12,554 bases of DNA from Virgibacillus_O xinjiangensis (GCF_042643145.1 NZ_JBHRSA010000002.1:1-12554); one strand, 5' to 3'; positions 1 through 6,725 are shown, counted from the first letter of the stretch. Program-made: numbers and translations. The notes: a model not told the origin generated them from the sequence alone.

Positions 1-29
1 TGAAGAAAATGAATTTTAGAAAAATGGAC

Positions 30-65
30 AAAAAAATAAGGCTGTCGAGAACTTTCTCGACAGCC
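30..65 (-). terminator. Rho-independent terminator of the leftward sco/small-protein unit
   Basis: A perfect 11-bp stem (GGCTGTCGAGA at 40-50 with TCTCGACAGCC at 55-65) encloses the four-base loop ACTT. Read on the minus strand, it is followed by a T-rich tail complementary to the A-run at 30-39. It lies about 35 bases past the stop of the small exported protein gene, so it probably ends the leftward transcript. Confidence 0.85.
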
Positions 66-68
66 TGT

Positions 69-92
69 AGACCGGCCTATATAGGCCGGTCT
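69..92. repeat. Perfect 24-bp palindrome next to the terminator
   Basis: The halves AGACCGGCCTAT (69-80) and ATAGGCCGGTCT (81-92) are exact reverse complements with no spacer. The element lies between the stop of the small exported protein gene and the hairpin at 40-65, so the leftward mRNA would carry two hairpins in series. On the plus strand only a weak pyrimidine tail follows. It could be part of a double terminator, or a terminator for a rightward gene lying to the left of the window. Its function is inferred. Confidence 0.6.
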
Positions 93-99
93 TTCCTGT

Positions 100-414
100 C
101 TACCAATTATCCCATTTCTTATCAATTATTCCGACATTCTTAAGGAAAGTTAATAAAAACGGTTCACTTTCTCCTGCGAGGGCTTCCTCCGTACATGTAT
201 CGTTCGGAGGATAGTTCATTTCTTCTGCTTCCCCTAATGTAGCTTCTGCAATCCAGTTGGTGGGCTCTGCCTGTTCAAAGCAGACGGGAGCAATATATGT
301 TTGCCTTGTATGCTCCAAAATAATCCTTGTATTGTCAGAGGGCTGAGTGTGTCCGGGTAGGAGCAACCCCGCTGCTATAAGCACTGTCGCTATGATAAGC
401 CACCATTTCTTCAT
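100..414 (-). CDS. Small exported or membrane-anchored protein, unrecognised, downstream of Sco1
   Basis: The predicted protein has 104 residues and I do not recognise its family. It begins with two lysines and a hydrophobic stretch (about residues 4-20), consistent with a signal peptide or membrane anchor. The rest is polar and acidic, with single cysteines at about 45 (in a PVCFE context) and 74 (in an NDTCTEE context) that could form a disulfide or bind metal outside the cell. The ATG at 414 has a good AAAGGAG seven bases upstream. The gene starts 35 bases after the stop of the Sco1-like gene on the same strand with no terminator between, and a terminator follows it. Co-transcription is therefore likely, and a role in copper or thiol handling is possible but only inferred. 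I am confident it is a gene but not of its function. Confidence 0.75.
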   Translation of the reverse strand: MKKWWLIIATVLIAAGLLLPGHTQPSDNTRIILEHTRQTYIAPVCFEQAEPTNWIAEATLGEAEEMNYPPNDTCTEEALAGESEPFLLTFLKNVGIIDKKWDNW

Positions 415-449
415 ACTCTTACTCCTTTGCTTCTACCTGTCTAGCAATT

Positions 450-1022
450 TTACATAACAGCTTTAAGATCTTCAATGATTGCGTCCATCTCTGATTTGGC
501 TACCCCGTCATACTGCTTGATCACTTTTCCTTCCGGATTAATGAGGAAAAATTTGGTTCCATGTGTTACTTGGTCTGTTCCAGGCTGTGCTTCAACAATG
601 AGAGAACGGAATGACGTGACCGATAGTTCCTTTATCGTATCAAAATCATAACCGGTCAGGAATGACCAATTATCCAGATTGGCATCATAGCTCTTTGCAT
701 AATCTTTCAGAACACTGGGAGTGTCATGTTCAGGATCCACTGTAAATGAAACAAGCTGGGCATCAATATTTTCTTCCTCCATCTTGGATTGAAGAAGCGA
801 CATGTTGGAGGTCATAGGCAGACAAACGGTGGTACAATTAGTGAAAATGAAATTGGCCACCCACCATTCACCTTCCAGATCATCCTGGCTGAGTTTTTCA
901 TTGTCCTGGGTGGTGAATTTAAAATCCTTCACGTCCTCTGACATATTTGTCTCTATGTCTCCCCCGCAGGCTGCGAGAAGGGAAATAAGGACGATCATCC
1001 ATAAGCCTAACTTCTTCCTCAT
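450..1022 (-). CDS. Sco1/SenC/PrrC-family copper chaperone lipoprotein (YpmQ-like)
   Basis: This 190-residue protein belongs to the Sco family, thioredoxin-fold proteins on the outer membrane face that help deliver copper to the CuA site of cytochrome c oxidase. Residues 1-18 are a lipoprotein signal with lipobox LLAAC, so Cys19 would be lipidated. The Sco copper ligands are visible: the CxxxC motif (Cys63 and Cys67 in NCTTVCLPM) and the distal His154 in QVTHGTKFF. A VDPEHDTP stretch (about 95-102) is also typical of the family. The ATG at 1022 follows a GAAAGGAAG ribosome binding site. Another ATG four bases upstream is in a different frame. No oxidase genes lie in the window. The B. subtilis relative is ypmQ (also called sco), at another locus, so I leave the symbol empty. 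Confidence 0.93.
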   Translation of the reverse strand: MRKKLGLWMIVLISLLAACGGDIETNMSEDVKDFKFTTQDNEKLSQDDLEGEWWVANFIFTNCTTVCLPMTSNMSLLQSKMEEENIDAQLVSFTVDPEHDTPSVLKDYAKSYDANLDNWSFLTGYDFDTIKELSVTSFRSLIVEAQPGTDQVTHGTKFFLINPEGKVIKQYDGVAKSEMDAIIEDLKAVM

Positions 1023-1064
1023 TCATTGGACTTCCTTTCTTTAATCACATTTTAATCTAGCCTC

Positions 1065-1070
1065 ATTATA
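1065..1070 (-). promoter_or_regulatory. Candidate -10 element for the Sco1-like gene
   Basis: The minus strand carries a perfect TATAAT about 43 bases upstream of the Sco1-like start codon, in the 78-base gap after the phosphodiesterase gene. I see no convincing -35 at the usual distance, so this is a partial promoter call. It suggests the Sco1 unit can be transcribed separately from the genes before it. Confidence 0.4.
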
Positions 1071-1100
1071 ACATTGGGGCAACAGTTTAAATTGAATAAA

Positions 1101-1979
1101 CTATGACAATTTGGCTGATGAAGAGCTATTAAGGGAGTAAACATGAATCTCTGGTTTGCATAAAAAGCGGTAAGGCAGCCTCGTGGTGCCAATCCCGCGG
1201 CTCACATACAGAGAGAGTTGATGATGGGGGATGTTGTACCTGCCTTCTACATACTTTTCAGCAAAAGCGGGTGTGTATAAATGGCCAATGAATGGCAGTT
1301 GAACCTGCCCTCCATGACTATGGCCAGATAGTTGGACATCGACTGGGAATTCCGCTACGACATCAGCTATGTCAGGTTCATGGGCAAGCATGACTGTGAA
1401 GAGTTCTGGATTTACCTGTTGTAAAGATTCGCTGATGTCCGGCCTGCCTAGGACGACATCATCAATACCTGCCAAAATGAAGCGTTCTGCCTCCTTTTCA
1501 ATAACAGTATGACTATTTTGCAATAGCTGGAAATCTGCTGACTCCATCACTTCCGCTAATTTATCCGTTCCATACCCTCCATGATCATGATTTCCATAAA
1601 CCCAGTATTTTCCAAAAGGTGCTTGAAGCTTCCTTAAGGCATTGGTGAGATTTTCATTCCAATCATATCGATGTGGTTTGTCTACCAAATCGCCGGTGAA
1701 TACAATCAGGTCGGGCTCCAACTCATTGATTTTTTTGACAAGCTTCTGAAATTGCTGTATATCGTAATGAAATCCAATATGAGTATCACTGAATTGTATA
1801 ATTCGAAATTGGTCAAAAGCCGGAGAGATAGTAGGAAGGGAAATATCCTCCTCATTAACTTGGAGCAAGTAGGGTTCTATTTCCCGAGCGTAATAGTAAG
1901 TCCCACCTCCAAGTCCCGCCATTGCAAGCAAGCTTCCTGCGGCTTTTTTTATGAATGAACGTCGAGTAAGTTTTTTCAA
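1101..1979 (-). CDS. ykuE: Tat-exported calcineurin-like metallophosphoesterase (YkuE-like)
   Basis: This protein of about 292 residues resembles B. subtilis YkuE, a wall-associated phosphodiesterase exported by the twin-arginine pathway. The N-terminus carries a Tat signal (TRRSFIKK, then a hydrophobic stretch containing LLAMAGLGGG). The metallophosphoesterase metal-site blocks appear in order: FSDTH, FTGDLVD, YGNHDHGGYG, LAHEPD and LSGHSHGGQ. I chose the TTG at 1979 because GAGGTG (1989-1994) is a good ribosome binding site nine bases upstream. The in-frame GTG at 1991 overlaps that site and has no site of its own. The extension would add only four residues, so the exact start remains open. 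The gene follows the hemolysin III gene on the same strand after about 95 bases. Its natural substrate cannot be read from the sequence. Confidence 0.9.
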   Translation of the reverse strand: MKKLTRRSFIKKAAGSLLAMAGLGGGTYYYAREIEPYLLQVNEEDISLPTISPAFDQFRIIQFSDTHIGFHYDIQQFQKLVKKINELEPDLIVFTGDLVDKPHRYDWNENLTNALRKLQAPFGKYWVYGNHDHGGYGTDKLAEVMESADFQLLQNSHTVIEKEAERFILAGIDDVVLGRPDISESLQQVNPELFTVMLAHEPDIADVVAEFPVDVQLSGHSHGGQVQLPFIGHLYTPAFAEKYVEGRYNIPHHQLSLYVSRGIGTTRLPYRFLCKPEIHVYSLNSSSSAKLS

Positions 1980-2073
1980 GCCTTTCAACACCTCATGGTA
2001 ATCTGATATATATTTATAATGCTCCCCTTAGGGTGGAATAGCACCTTCAGTGGCATCGTACAGTATTATAATA

Positions 2074-2724
2074 TTATATCACGTAATAAAATACAGCAAA
2101 GAAATGGAACGCAGATCCGATAATTACAAACAAGTGCCATACAGCATGATGGTGGGGGAATCCGCGCCACATGTAAAAAACAGTTCCTACCGTATAGCTC
2201 AGGCCGCCGAGAATCAGAAGAAGCATTCCTGTTTCATGCATGGATACAGATAACGGTCCCCATGCAAAGATCATCAGCCAACCCATAAGTATGTAGAAAA
2301 GAGTAGAAAGAATTAGAAAGCGCTTGACGAAAAAGACTTTAAACAGAATACCGATGAGCGCCAACCCCCATACAATACCGAATAATACCCACCCAATGGA
2401 AGTATCTACACGCAGGTGAACCAGCAGAAAAGGAGTATAGCTGCCAGCTATAAACAGGTAAATGGAGGAGTGGTCGAAGATTTGGAACAGGTCTTTCCAC
2501 TTGCCCTCTGGCAGAGCATGTACCAGCGTAGAGGCAAAGTACATCAAAAACATGGTTCCGCCAAAAATCGATACAGATACAATCTGCCAAGGGTTTCCAC
2601 TCTTTGATGAATAGACAACCAATAAAACTAGGGCTGCTATACTTAAGAGGGCTCCGATGCCATGAGTCACTGCGTTTACTTTTTCTTCGAATTTATCGTA
2701 TTTATATGGTTCTATTTCGACCAC
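2074..2724 (-). CDS. Hemolysin III / PAQR-family integral membrane protein
   Basis: A predicted 216-residue protein with about seven hydrophobic segments, the usual size and layout of bacterial hemolysin III (YqfA/YplQ-like) proteins. Family signatures include VTHGIGALLS near the N-terminus, a first-third ASTLVHALP segment, FDHSSIYLFIAGSYTPFLL, and the C-terminal block in which FPHHHAVWHLFV is followed by SAFHFFAVFYYV. The histidines and aspartate match the proposed metal site of the PAQR superfamily. I chose the GTG at 2724, 19 bases after the czcD stop, with AGAAGGA just upstream. The frame stays open to 2865 inside czcD, with an ATG at 2766, but the extra residues do not look like the family. 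The biochemical role of bacterial members is poorly settled, and the name hemolysin should not be taken literally. Confidence 0.88.
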   Translation of the reverse strand: MVEIEPYKYDKFEEKVNAVTHGIGALLSIAALVLLVVYSSKSGNPWQIVSVSIFGGTMFLMYFASTLVHALPEGKWKDLFQIFDHSSIYLFIAGSYTPFLLVHLRVDTSIGWVLFGIVWGLALIGILFKVFFVKRFLILSTLFYILMGWLMIFAWGPLSVSMHETGMLLLILGGLSYTVGTVFYMWRGFPHHHAVWHLFVIIGSAFHFFAVFYYVI

Positions 2725-2743
2725 CTTCCTTCTTTCACATCTA

Positions 2744-3640
2744 TCATTCACATGGCTGACACTCATTGTACAGCCGTGAATAAAGACCCTCGACTTGAAT
2801 AGTAGCGTGCGTGATGTTAAATTGCTGTTCCAAAAGCCTGATTGCTTCCTGAAGGAGTTGGTCACGTTCTATATCTTCTTCCACCACGATATGACAACTG
2901 AGGGCAGGGAATTCCGATGTGATGGACCATATATGAAGGTCATGAACCCCTGTTACTCCGTCCAGGTTGATGAGTGCTGTTTCTACTTGCTCAACTTTTA
3001 TTGTATCCGGCTTTCCCTCCATTAGTATATGAAGGGCATCCCTCGTCACTCTGAACCCTGAGACGGCGATCAAGATGGCCACGATCATACTTGCAATGGG
3101 ATCAGCAATATTCAAGTCGAATAACAAGATGAGCAATCCGGCGGCAATAGCACCGACAGAGCCCAATAAATCCCCGAAAACGTGAAGAAGAGCGCTACGT
3201 ATATTAAGGTTTTCCTTTGAATCACCGCGCATCAACATGAAAGCGACAATAATATTGACTACCAAACCAATGCTGGCTACTACCATCATACCTGCGTTAA
3301 CCTCAGGGGGCTCGATGAACCGGTTTATTGCTTCATAGGAAATGAATAATGAGATGACTATCAATGTCAGACCGTTAATGAATGCTGCAATGATTTCGAA
3401 TCGTCTATATCCGTAAGTTTTACTGTTGCTTACACTCTTTTCTCCTATTTTAAAGGCGAGCAGGCTTAGTCCCAAGGCCGCTGCATCACTCAGCATATGT
3501 CCAGCATCTGATAAAAGAGCAAGACTGTTGAAAAGAAATCCGCCGACTACTTCTATAATCATAAATGAAAAGATAAATAAGAAACTCCAGAACAGTACAC
3601 GGGAGTTGCTTGGAATATGATGATGGTGATCATGGCTCAT
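2744..3640 (-). CDS. czcD: CzcD-type cation diffusion facilitator (zinc/cadmium/cobalt exporter)
   Basis: A complete 298-residue CDF-family transporter, which exports divalent cations from the cytoplasm in exchange for protons or potassium. The N-terminus is histidine-rich (HDHHHH at 3-8). Six hydrophobic segments follow up to about residue 205. The transport-site pairs are present: His48 and Asp52 in DAGHMLSD (second segment) and His153 and Asp157 in HVFGDLLG (fifth segment). The C-terminal cytoplasmic domain includes GVHDLHIWSITSE and ends in a CQPCE tail. The ATG overlaps the stop codon of the upstream regulator gene as ATGA (3637-3640), with a GGGGG-type ribosome binding site inside that gene, so translation is probably coupled. 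Zinc or cobalt specificity is inferred from the regulator's metal ligands and family precedent. Confidence 0.95.
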   Translation of the reverse strand: MSHDHHHHIPSNSRVLFWSFLFIFSFMIIEVVGGFLFNSLALLSDAGHMLSDAAALGLSLLAFKIGEKSVSNSKTYGYRRFEIIAAFINGLTLIVISLFISYEAINRFIEPPEVNAGMMVVASIGLVVNIIVAFMLMRGDSKENLNIRSALLHVFGDLLGSVGAIAAGLLILLFDLNIADPIASMIVAILIAVSGFRVTRDALHILMEGKPDTIKVEQVETALINLDGVTGVHDLHIWSITSEFPALSCHIVVEEDIERDQLLQEAIRLLEQQFNITHATIQVEGLYSRLYNECQPCE

Positions 3641-3951
3641 TTGGAATCCCCCTCAGTGTGTTGAATATGGGCAATCGTTTGTTCCAGCATATTCATAACG
3701 TGCCTGTCATCAATGGAATAGATATATTTTGTCTTTTCCCGTTTATTTTTAACAAGATGCAGGTGTTTCAAATATTTCAGCTGATGGGAGATTGTAGACT
3801 GGTTCATTTCCAATTTTTCTGCTATCTCACCGACCGAATAAGACCGGTAAAGTAGAAGGTGCAAAATTTTCACCCTGGTAGGATCTGCAAGTGCTTTGAA
3901 TGTCTGAGCGATGTCGGAGGCCATTTCTTCTTGGAGCGGCTGATTGTTCAT
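3637..3951 (-). CDS. czrA: ArsR/SmtB-family zinc/cobalt-responsive repressor (CzrA-like)
   Basis: A 104-residue winged-helix repressor. The ArsR helix-turn-helix is clear (FKALADPTRVKILHLL, then SVGEIAEKLEMNQSTISHQLKYLKHLHLV). The alpha-5 metal site of CzrA is complete: the DRH pair in SIDDRHVMN and two later histidines in AHIQH, with the same spacing as Asp84, His86, His97 and His100 of the Staphylococcus protein. Metal binding in this class releases the operator. I chose the ATG at 3951 because AAAGGAGG lies seven bases upstream and the length then matches the family. A longer frame from 4017 would run through the operator and promoter. The gene overlaps czcD by four bases and its promoter carries a large palindrome, so it should repress itself and czcD until zinc or cobalt rises. 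Confidence 0.95.
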   Translation of the reverse strand: MNNQPLQEEMASDIAQTFKALADPTRVKILHLLLYRSYSVGEIAEKLEMNQSTISHQLKYLKHLHLVKNKREKTKYIYSIDDRHVMNMLEQTIAHIQHTEGDSK

Positions 3952-3963
3952 ATGATTCCCTCC

Positions 3964-3995
3964 TTTACAATATGACCATATGTTCATATTGTAAA
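3964..3995. promoter_or_regulatory. CzrA-type operator palindrome
   Basis: A 32-bp inverted repeat with one mismatched pair. The halves are TTTACAATATGACCAT (3964-3979) and ATGTTCATATTGTAAA (3980-3995). Its core, TATGAACATATGGTCATA on the minus strand, resembles the ATATGAACA-type operators of CzrA/SmtB repressors. It covers the predicted -10 box at 3988-3993 and reaches into the ribosome binding site of the repressor gene, so bound repressor would block initiation. Confidence 0.9.
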
Positions 3996-4017
3996 ATGCG
4001 TTCCGTTTGCTTGCCAA
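3988..4017 (-). promoter_or_regulatory. Predicted sigma-A promoter of czrA-czcD
   Basis: On the minus strand a -35 box TTGGCA (4012-4017) lies 18 bases from a -10 box TACAAT (3988-3993), each one mismatch from consensus. The -10 box is inside the operator palindrome. The promoter directs the repressor and exporter genes and possibly the hemolysin III and ykuE genes, since I see no clear terminator between them. Confidence 0.75.
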
Positions 4018-4051
4018 ACTTTGTGTTTCTGATGTTTCCCAACTGCATATA

Positions 4052-4060
4052 TGGTAAAAT
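4052..4060 (+). promoter_or_regulatory. Candidate extended -10 promoter for darB
   Basis: TGG followed by TAAAAT forms an extended -10 (TGnTATAAT with one mismatch), about 74 bases before the darB start. No convincing -35 box is present, which is tolerated with an extended -10. Confidence 0.4.
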
Positions 4061-4133
4061 AAAAATCAAGAAATCATCCAACAGTCGATAAAGCAATTTA
4101 CCATAAAGGGAGAAGGTAATTTATAAAGGGGGT

Positions 4134-4595
4134 ATGATGATTTTGAATGTTACAGAGAAGCGACAGGTTTTAGACCGAGGCGGGACAGTGGGGGAATTGA
4201 TGATTTCATCGGAAAAGGTTGCCCATGTCCAGATGAATAATCCTCTGGAGCATGCTCTATTGGTATTAGTAAAGTCCGGGTATGCCGCCGTTCCAGTTCT
4301 TGACAGTTCCTACAAATTGGTGGGTACGATAGGTAAGACAGTCATTCTGAATGAGATATTGGGACTCGAGCATATCGAGTTTGAGAAGCTGTCTGATATT
4401 CGAGTGAAAGATGTCATGAATGAAGATATCCCTTGTCTTTATAGGCATACGAGTCTTCTGGAAGGACTGGATGCCCTTGTCGACCATGCATTTGTCTGTG
4501 TCCAAGATGGGGAAGGCTATTTTGCAGGCATTCTGACAAGAAGAGCAGTTCTGAAAGAATTGAAGAAAGATCTGTATACAGCAAAATATCAGTGA
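4134..4595 (+). CDS. darB: DarB (YkuL) CBS-domain c-di-AMP receptor
   Basis: A 153-residue protein made of two CBS domains (about residues 22-80 and 88-148) with no other domain, matching B. subtilis DarB/YkuL in size and signature segments: EKVAHVQ, NPLEHALLVL, IPCL before the second domain, AFVCVQD, and the closing ILTRRAVLKELKK. DarB dimers bind cyclic di-AMP; in B. subtilis the apo form binds the (p)ppGpp synthetase Rel and pyruvate carboxylase. The role here is inferred from similarity and from its place upstream of dapH. The start is uncertain: ATG codons at 4134 and 4137 lie only one and four bases after the GGGGG of the ribosome binding site, and a TTG at 4143 has more usual spacing. 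The N-terminal difference is at most three residues. Confidence 0.9.
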   Translation: MMILNVTEKRQVLDRGGTVGELMISSEKVAHVQMNNPLEHALLVLVKSGYAAVPVLDSSYKLVGTIGKTVILNEILGLEHIEFEKLSDIRVKDVMNEDIPCLYRHTSLLEGLDALVDHAFVCVQDGEGYFAGILTRRAVLKELKKDLYTAKYQ

Positions 4596-4629
4596 AGGCC
4601 TTTGCTGAATGCAAAGGCTTTTTCTTTAA
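4595..4629 (+). terminator. Terminator after darB
   Basis: The stem GCCTTTGC (4598-4605) with GCAAAGGC (4611-4618), loop TGAAT, is followed by TTTTTCTTT. It starts at the darB stop codon, so darB is probably transcribed alone. Confidence 0.9.
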
Positions 4630-4744
4630 TTGATCGCTTGTATTATTATCTTTTGCATTGACTCTGCCAACGGCTTTATAGTCGGCAGTATGGAAAAAAT
4701 AATCCATGATTGCCCTTCTTCTTAGAATAGCCAGGATTTTCTGA

Positions 4745-4773
4745 TTGCAGGGGATATTTTAGTCTGATAAAGT
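4745..4773 (+). promoter_or_regulatory. Candidate promoter of dapH-dapL
   Basis: An extended -10, TGA followed by TAAAGT (4765-4773), lies 17 bases from a weak -35, TTGCAG (4745-4750). The dapH ribosome binding site begins about 19 bases downstream, leaving a short leader with no room for a lysine riboswitch. Confidence 0.4.
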
Positions 4774-4791
4774 AGGGGATAAGAAATTCAG

Positions 4792-4808
4792 AGGAGGAGA
4801 CCATTGTG
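4792..4808 (+). promoter_or_regulatory. Ribosome binding site fixing the GTG start of dapH
   Basis: AGGAGG at 4792-4797 lies eight bases before the GTG at 4806. The resulting N-terminus MKMMDANEI matches the B. subtilis protein, which supports GTG over the internal ATGs. Confidence 0.85.
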
Positions 4809-5525
4809 AAGATGATGGATGCAAATGAGATTATCAACTTTATATCGAATAGTGAAAAGAGCACACCAGTAAAGGTGTATGTAAAAGGTGAGAAGCTCGA
4901 TACACTTCCAAGTTCGGAGAATGTACAGGCTTTCACTGAAAATAAAAGCGGAGTATTGTTTGGCGAGTGGAAGGATATCCAGTCATTGCTTGAGTCCAAT
5001 CAAGACATCATTAGTGACTATGTCATTGAAAATGATCGCAGAAATTCAGCCATTCCGTTGCTGGACATGAAGAATATCAATGCAAGAATTGAACCGGGTG
5101 CCGTCATTCGTGATCAGGTGGAAATTGGCGATGGCAGTGTCATCATGATGGGCGCCATGATTAATATCGGATCCGTAGTTGGGGAAGGCACCATGATTGA
5201 TATGAACGCTGTATTGGGAGGTCGTGCTACTGTAGGGAAGAACTGCCACGTTGGAGCAGGTTCTGTACTAGCCGGCGTTATAGAGCCTCCTTCTGCTAAA
5301 CCAGTTGTAGTAGAGGACGATGTAGTCATCGGTGCAAATGTGGTCGTTCTTGAAGGGGTGACCATTGGTAAAGGTGCTGTCGTGGCAGCAGGTGCTATTG
5401 TGACAAAAGATGTAGAGCCTAATACCCTGGTCGGCGGTACTCCGGCAAAGGTCTTGAAAGAGTTGGATGAAAATACGAAAAATAAAACTGAGATCAAGCA
5501 GGAACTCAGAAAACTGAATGATTAA
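4806..5525 (+). CDS. dapH: 2,3,4,5-tetrahydropyridine-2,6-dicarboxylate N-acetyltransferase (DapH/YkuQ)
   Basis: A 239-residue acetyltransferase that transfers acetyl from acetyl-CoA to tetrahydrodipicolinate, the acetylase-branch step toward meso-diaminopimelate and lysine. An N-terminal domain (about residues 1-85, containing STPVKVYVKG and VIENDRRNSAIPLLD) is followed by a left-handed beta-helix of hexapeptide repeats (about 90-215), shown by the periodic I/V-G pattern in VEIGDGSVIMMGAMINIGSV, GGRATVGKNCHVGAGSVLAG and later turns. NIGSVVGEGTMIDMNAVLGG and GVIEPPSAKPV are strongly conserved in DapH. The start is GTG. Its stop is two to eleven bases before dapL, so the two successive acetylase-branch enzymes form an operon. 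Confidence 0.97.
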   Translation: MKMMDANEIINFISNSEKSTPVKVYVKGEKLDTLPSSENVQAFTENKSGVLFGEWKDIQSLLESNQDIISDYVIENDRRNSAIPLLDMKNINARIEPGAVIRDQVEIGDGSVIMMGAMINIGSVVGEGTMIDMNAVLGGRATVGKNCHVGAGSVLAGVIEPPSAKPVVVEDDVVIGANVVVLEGVTIGKGAVVAAGAIVTKDVEPNTLVGGTPAKVLKELDENTKNKTEIKQELRKLND

Positions 5526-5527
5526 GT

Positions 5528-6658
5528 GTGATTCCTATGGGATTGACAGAACTACAGGAGATAAGAAGATCACTGCATCAGATTCCTGAATTGGGATTTG
5601 AAGAAGTGAAAACCCAACAATTTCTCCTCGACAGAATTGAAGAGCTTAAGACAGACCGGGTTTCCGTCCGAACATGGAAAACCGGTGTACTCGTCCATGT
5701 CGCAGGGACTTCACCGGAGAAGACAATTGGTTTCCGGAGCGATATGGACGGACTTCCGATCACAGAAGAAACTGGCTATGATTTTCAATCCTCTCACGAA
5801 GGGAGGATGCATGCATGCGGGCATGATTTTCATATGACGATTGCGCTGGGGGTTCTGAAAAGAGTCATTGACCAACCAGTCGCCGATCATGTGGTCTTCA
5901 TCTTCCAACCTGCAGAAGAGGGACCGGGCGGCGCTCTACCTATGCTTCATTCGGAGGTATTTCGTCAATGGAAACCGGATGTCATTTTTGCTCTTCATAT
6001 AGCACCCGAACTTCCGACGGGGTCGGTCTCTTGTAAAGAAGGGCTTCTTTTTGCCAACACAAGTGAACTTTTTCTCGATTTCCAAGGGAAGGGCGGGCAT
6101 GCTGCATATCCTCATCTGACCAAGGACATGACGGTTGCTGCCAGCAATTTCATCGTCCAAATGCAACAGATTGTATCTCGTGGCATTGATCCGGTGGAAA
6201 GCGCAGTAGTAACAGTTGGCAAGATGGAGAGCGGTTTTGTCCAGAATGCGATAGCAGAAACGGCTAGACTCGAGGGTACCATTCGAGCACTTGACCCATC
6301 ATCCATACATACTGTGAAGCAGAAGCTTGAACGGTTGATCAGAGGGTTTGAGCATAGTTACGACTGTACGATAGATGTAGATTATGGAGCAAATTATTAT
6401 CAGGTATATAATGACCATGAAATGGCCGGCTTGTTCAAAGAAGCGGCTGAAGATGCCGGTATTGATTTCCGGCAAGCCAGTGCGGCGATGACCGGAGAGG
6501 ACTTCGGTTATATGCTGAAAGAAATCCCTGGATTCATGTTTTGGCTTGGCGTGCAATCAGACTATGGACTCCACTCTGCAAAGTTGAATCCAAATGAAGA
6601 AGCACTTCAAGTAGGTGTGGAAGCTGTGAGCTCCATGATTCAACATCTTTCCAATTAA
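5528..6658 (+). CDS. dapL: N-acetyldiaminopimelate deacetylase (DapL/YkuR), M20D peptidase family
   Basis: A 376-residue M20 metal-dependent amidohydrolase, predicted to remove acetate from N-acetyl-LL-diaminopimelate. Metal-site motifs are visible: HACGHD (95-100, Cys97 and His99), QPAEE (127-131), His157 in ALHIAPE, and His349 near the C-terminus (YGLHSAK). The dimerisation segment contains GKGGHAAYPH (187-196), and AMTGEDFGYML (320-330) is a family signature. IAB-type amidohydrolases share this fold, but adjacency to dapH and the GFRSDMDGLPITEETGY segment point to YkuR. The start may be the GTG at 5528 or the ATG at 5537. Neither has a strong ribosome binding site, consistent with coupling to dapH. 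Symbol use varies: in B. subtilis dapL is ykuR, whereas elsewhere DapL means an unrelated aminotransferase. Confidence 0.95.
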   Translation: MIPMGLTELQEIRRSLHQIPELGFEEVKTQQFLLDRIEELKTDRVSVRTWKTGVLVHVAGTSPEKTIGFRSDMDGLPITEETGYDFQSSHEGRMHACGHDFHMTIALGVLKRVIDQPVADHVVFIFQPAEEGPGGALPMLHSEVFRQWKPDVIFALHIAPELPTGSVSCKEGLLFANTSELFLDFQGKGGHAAYPHLTKDMTVAASNFIVQMQQIVSRGIDPVESAVVTVGKMESGFVQNAIAETARLEGTIRALDPSSIHTVKQKLERLIRGFEHSYDCTIDVDYGANYYQVYNDHEMAGLFKEAAEDAGIDFRQASAAMTGEDFGYMLKEIPGFMFWLGVQSDYGLHSAKLNPNEEALQVGVEAVSSMIQHLSN

Positions 6659-6686
6659 ATGTATATCTTTCCATGGGGTGCAGAAA

Positions 6687-6713
6687 CTATATATGTAACT
6701 TTTTCATATATAG
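6687..6713 (+). promoter_or_regulatory. Inverted repeat abutting the ykuS ribosome binding site
   Basis: CTATATATG (6687-6695) and CATATATAG (6705-6713) are perfect 9-bp inverted repeats separated by nine bases. The right arm overlaps the first bases of the AGAGGAGG ribosome binding site (6712-6719). As RNA it could be a weak AU-rich hairpin affecting ribosome access; as DNA it could be an operator. The function is inferred. Confidence 0.45.
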
Positions 6714-6725
6714 AGGAGGTACACT

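Noticed and set aside
1071..1100. AT-rich GTTTA/TAAAC pair after ykuE as a terminator
   Set aside because: The stem has only five mostly A-T pairs with no T-run, so it is too weak to call.
3952..4017. Longer N-terminus for the CzrA-like repressor from an ATG at 4017
   Set aside because: The extra 22 codons would be encoded by the operator and promoter, and the ATG at 3951 has an excellent ribosome binding site and gives the usual family length.
4630..4805. A lysine riboswitch before dapH, and a CTGCC/GGCAG pair near 4665-4690
   Set aside because: The interval is too short for a lysine riboswitch and lacks its motifs; the pair has a long unpaired loop and is followed by no T-run.
5114..5497. 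Open frame of 127 codons on the minus strand inside dapH
   Set aside because: It is opposite the hexapeptide-repeat region, has a repetitive S/T/P/A-rich translation expected from that codon pattern, lacks a ribosome binding site and overlaps a certain gene.
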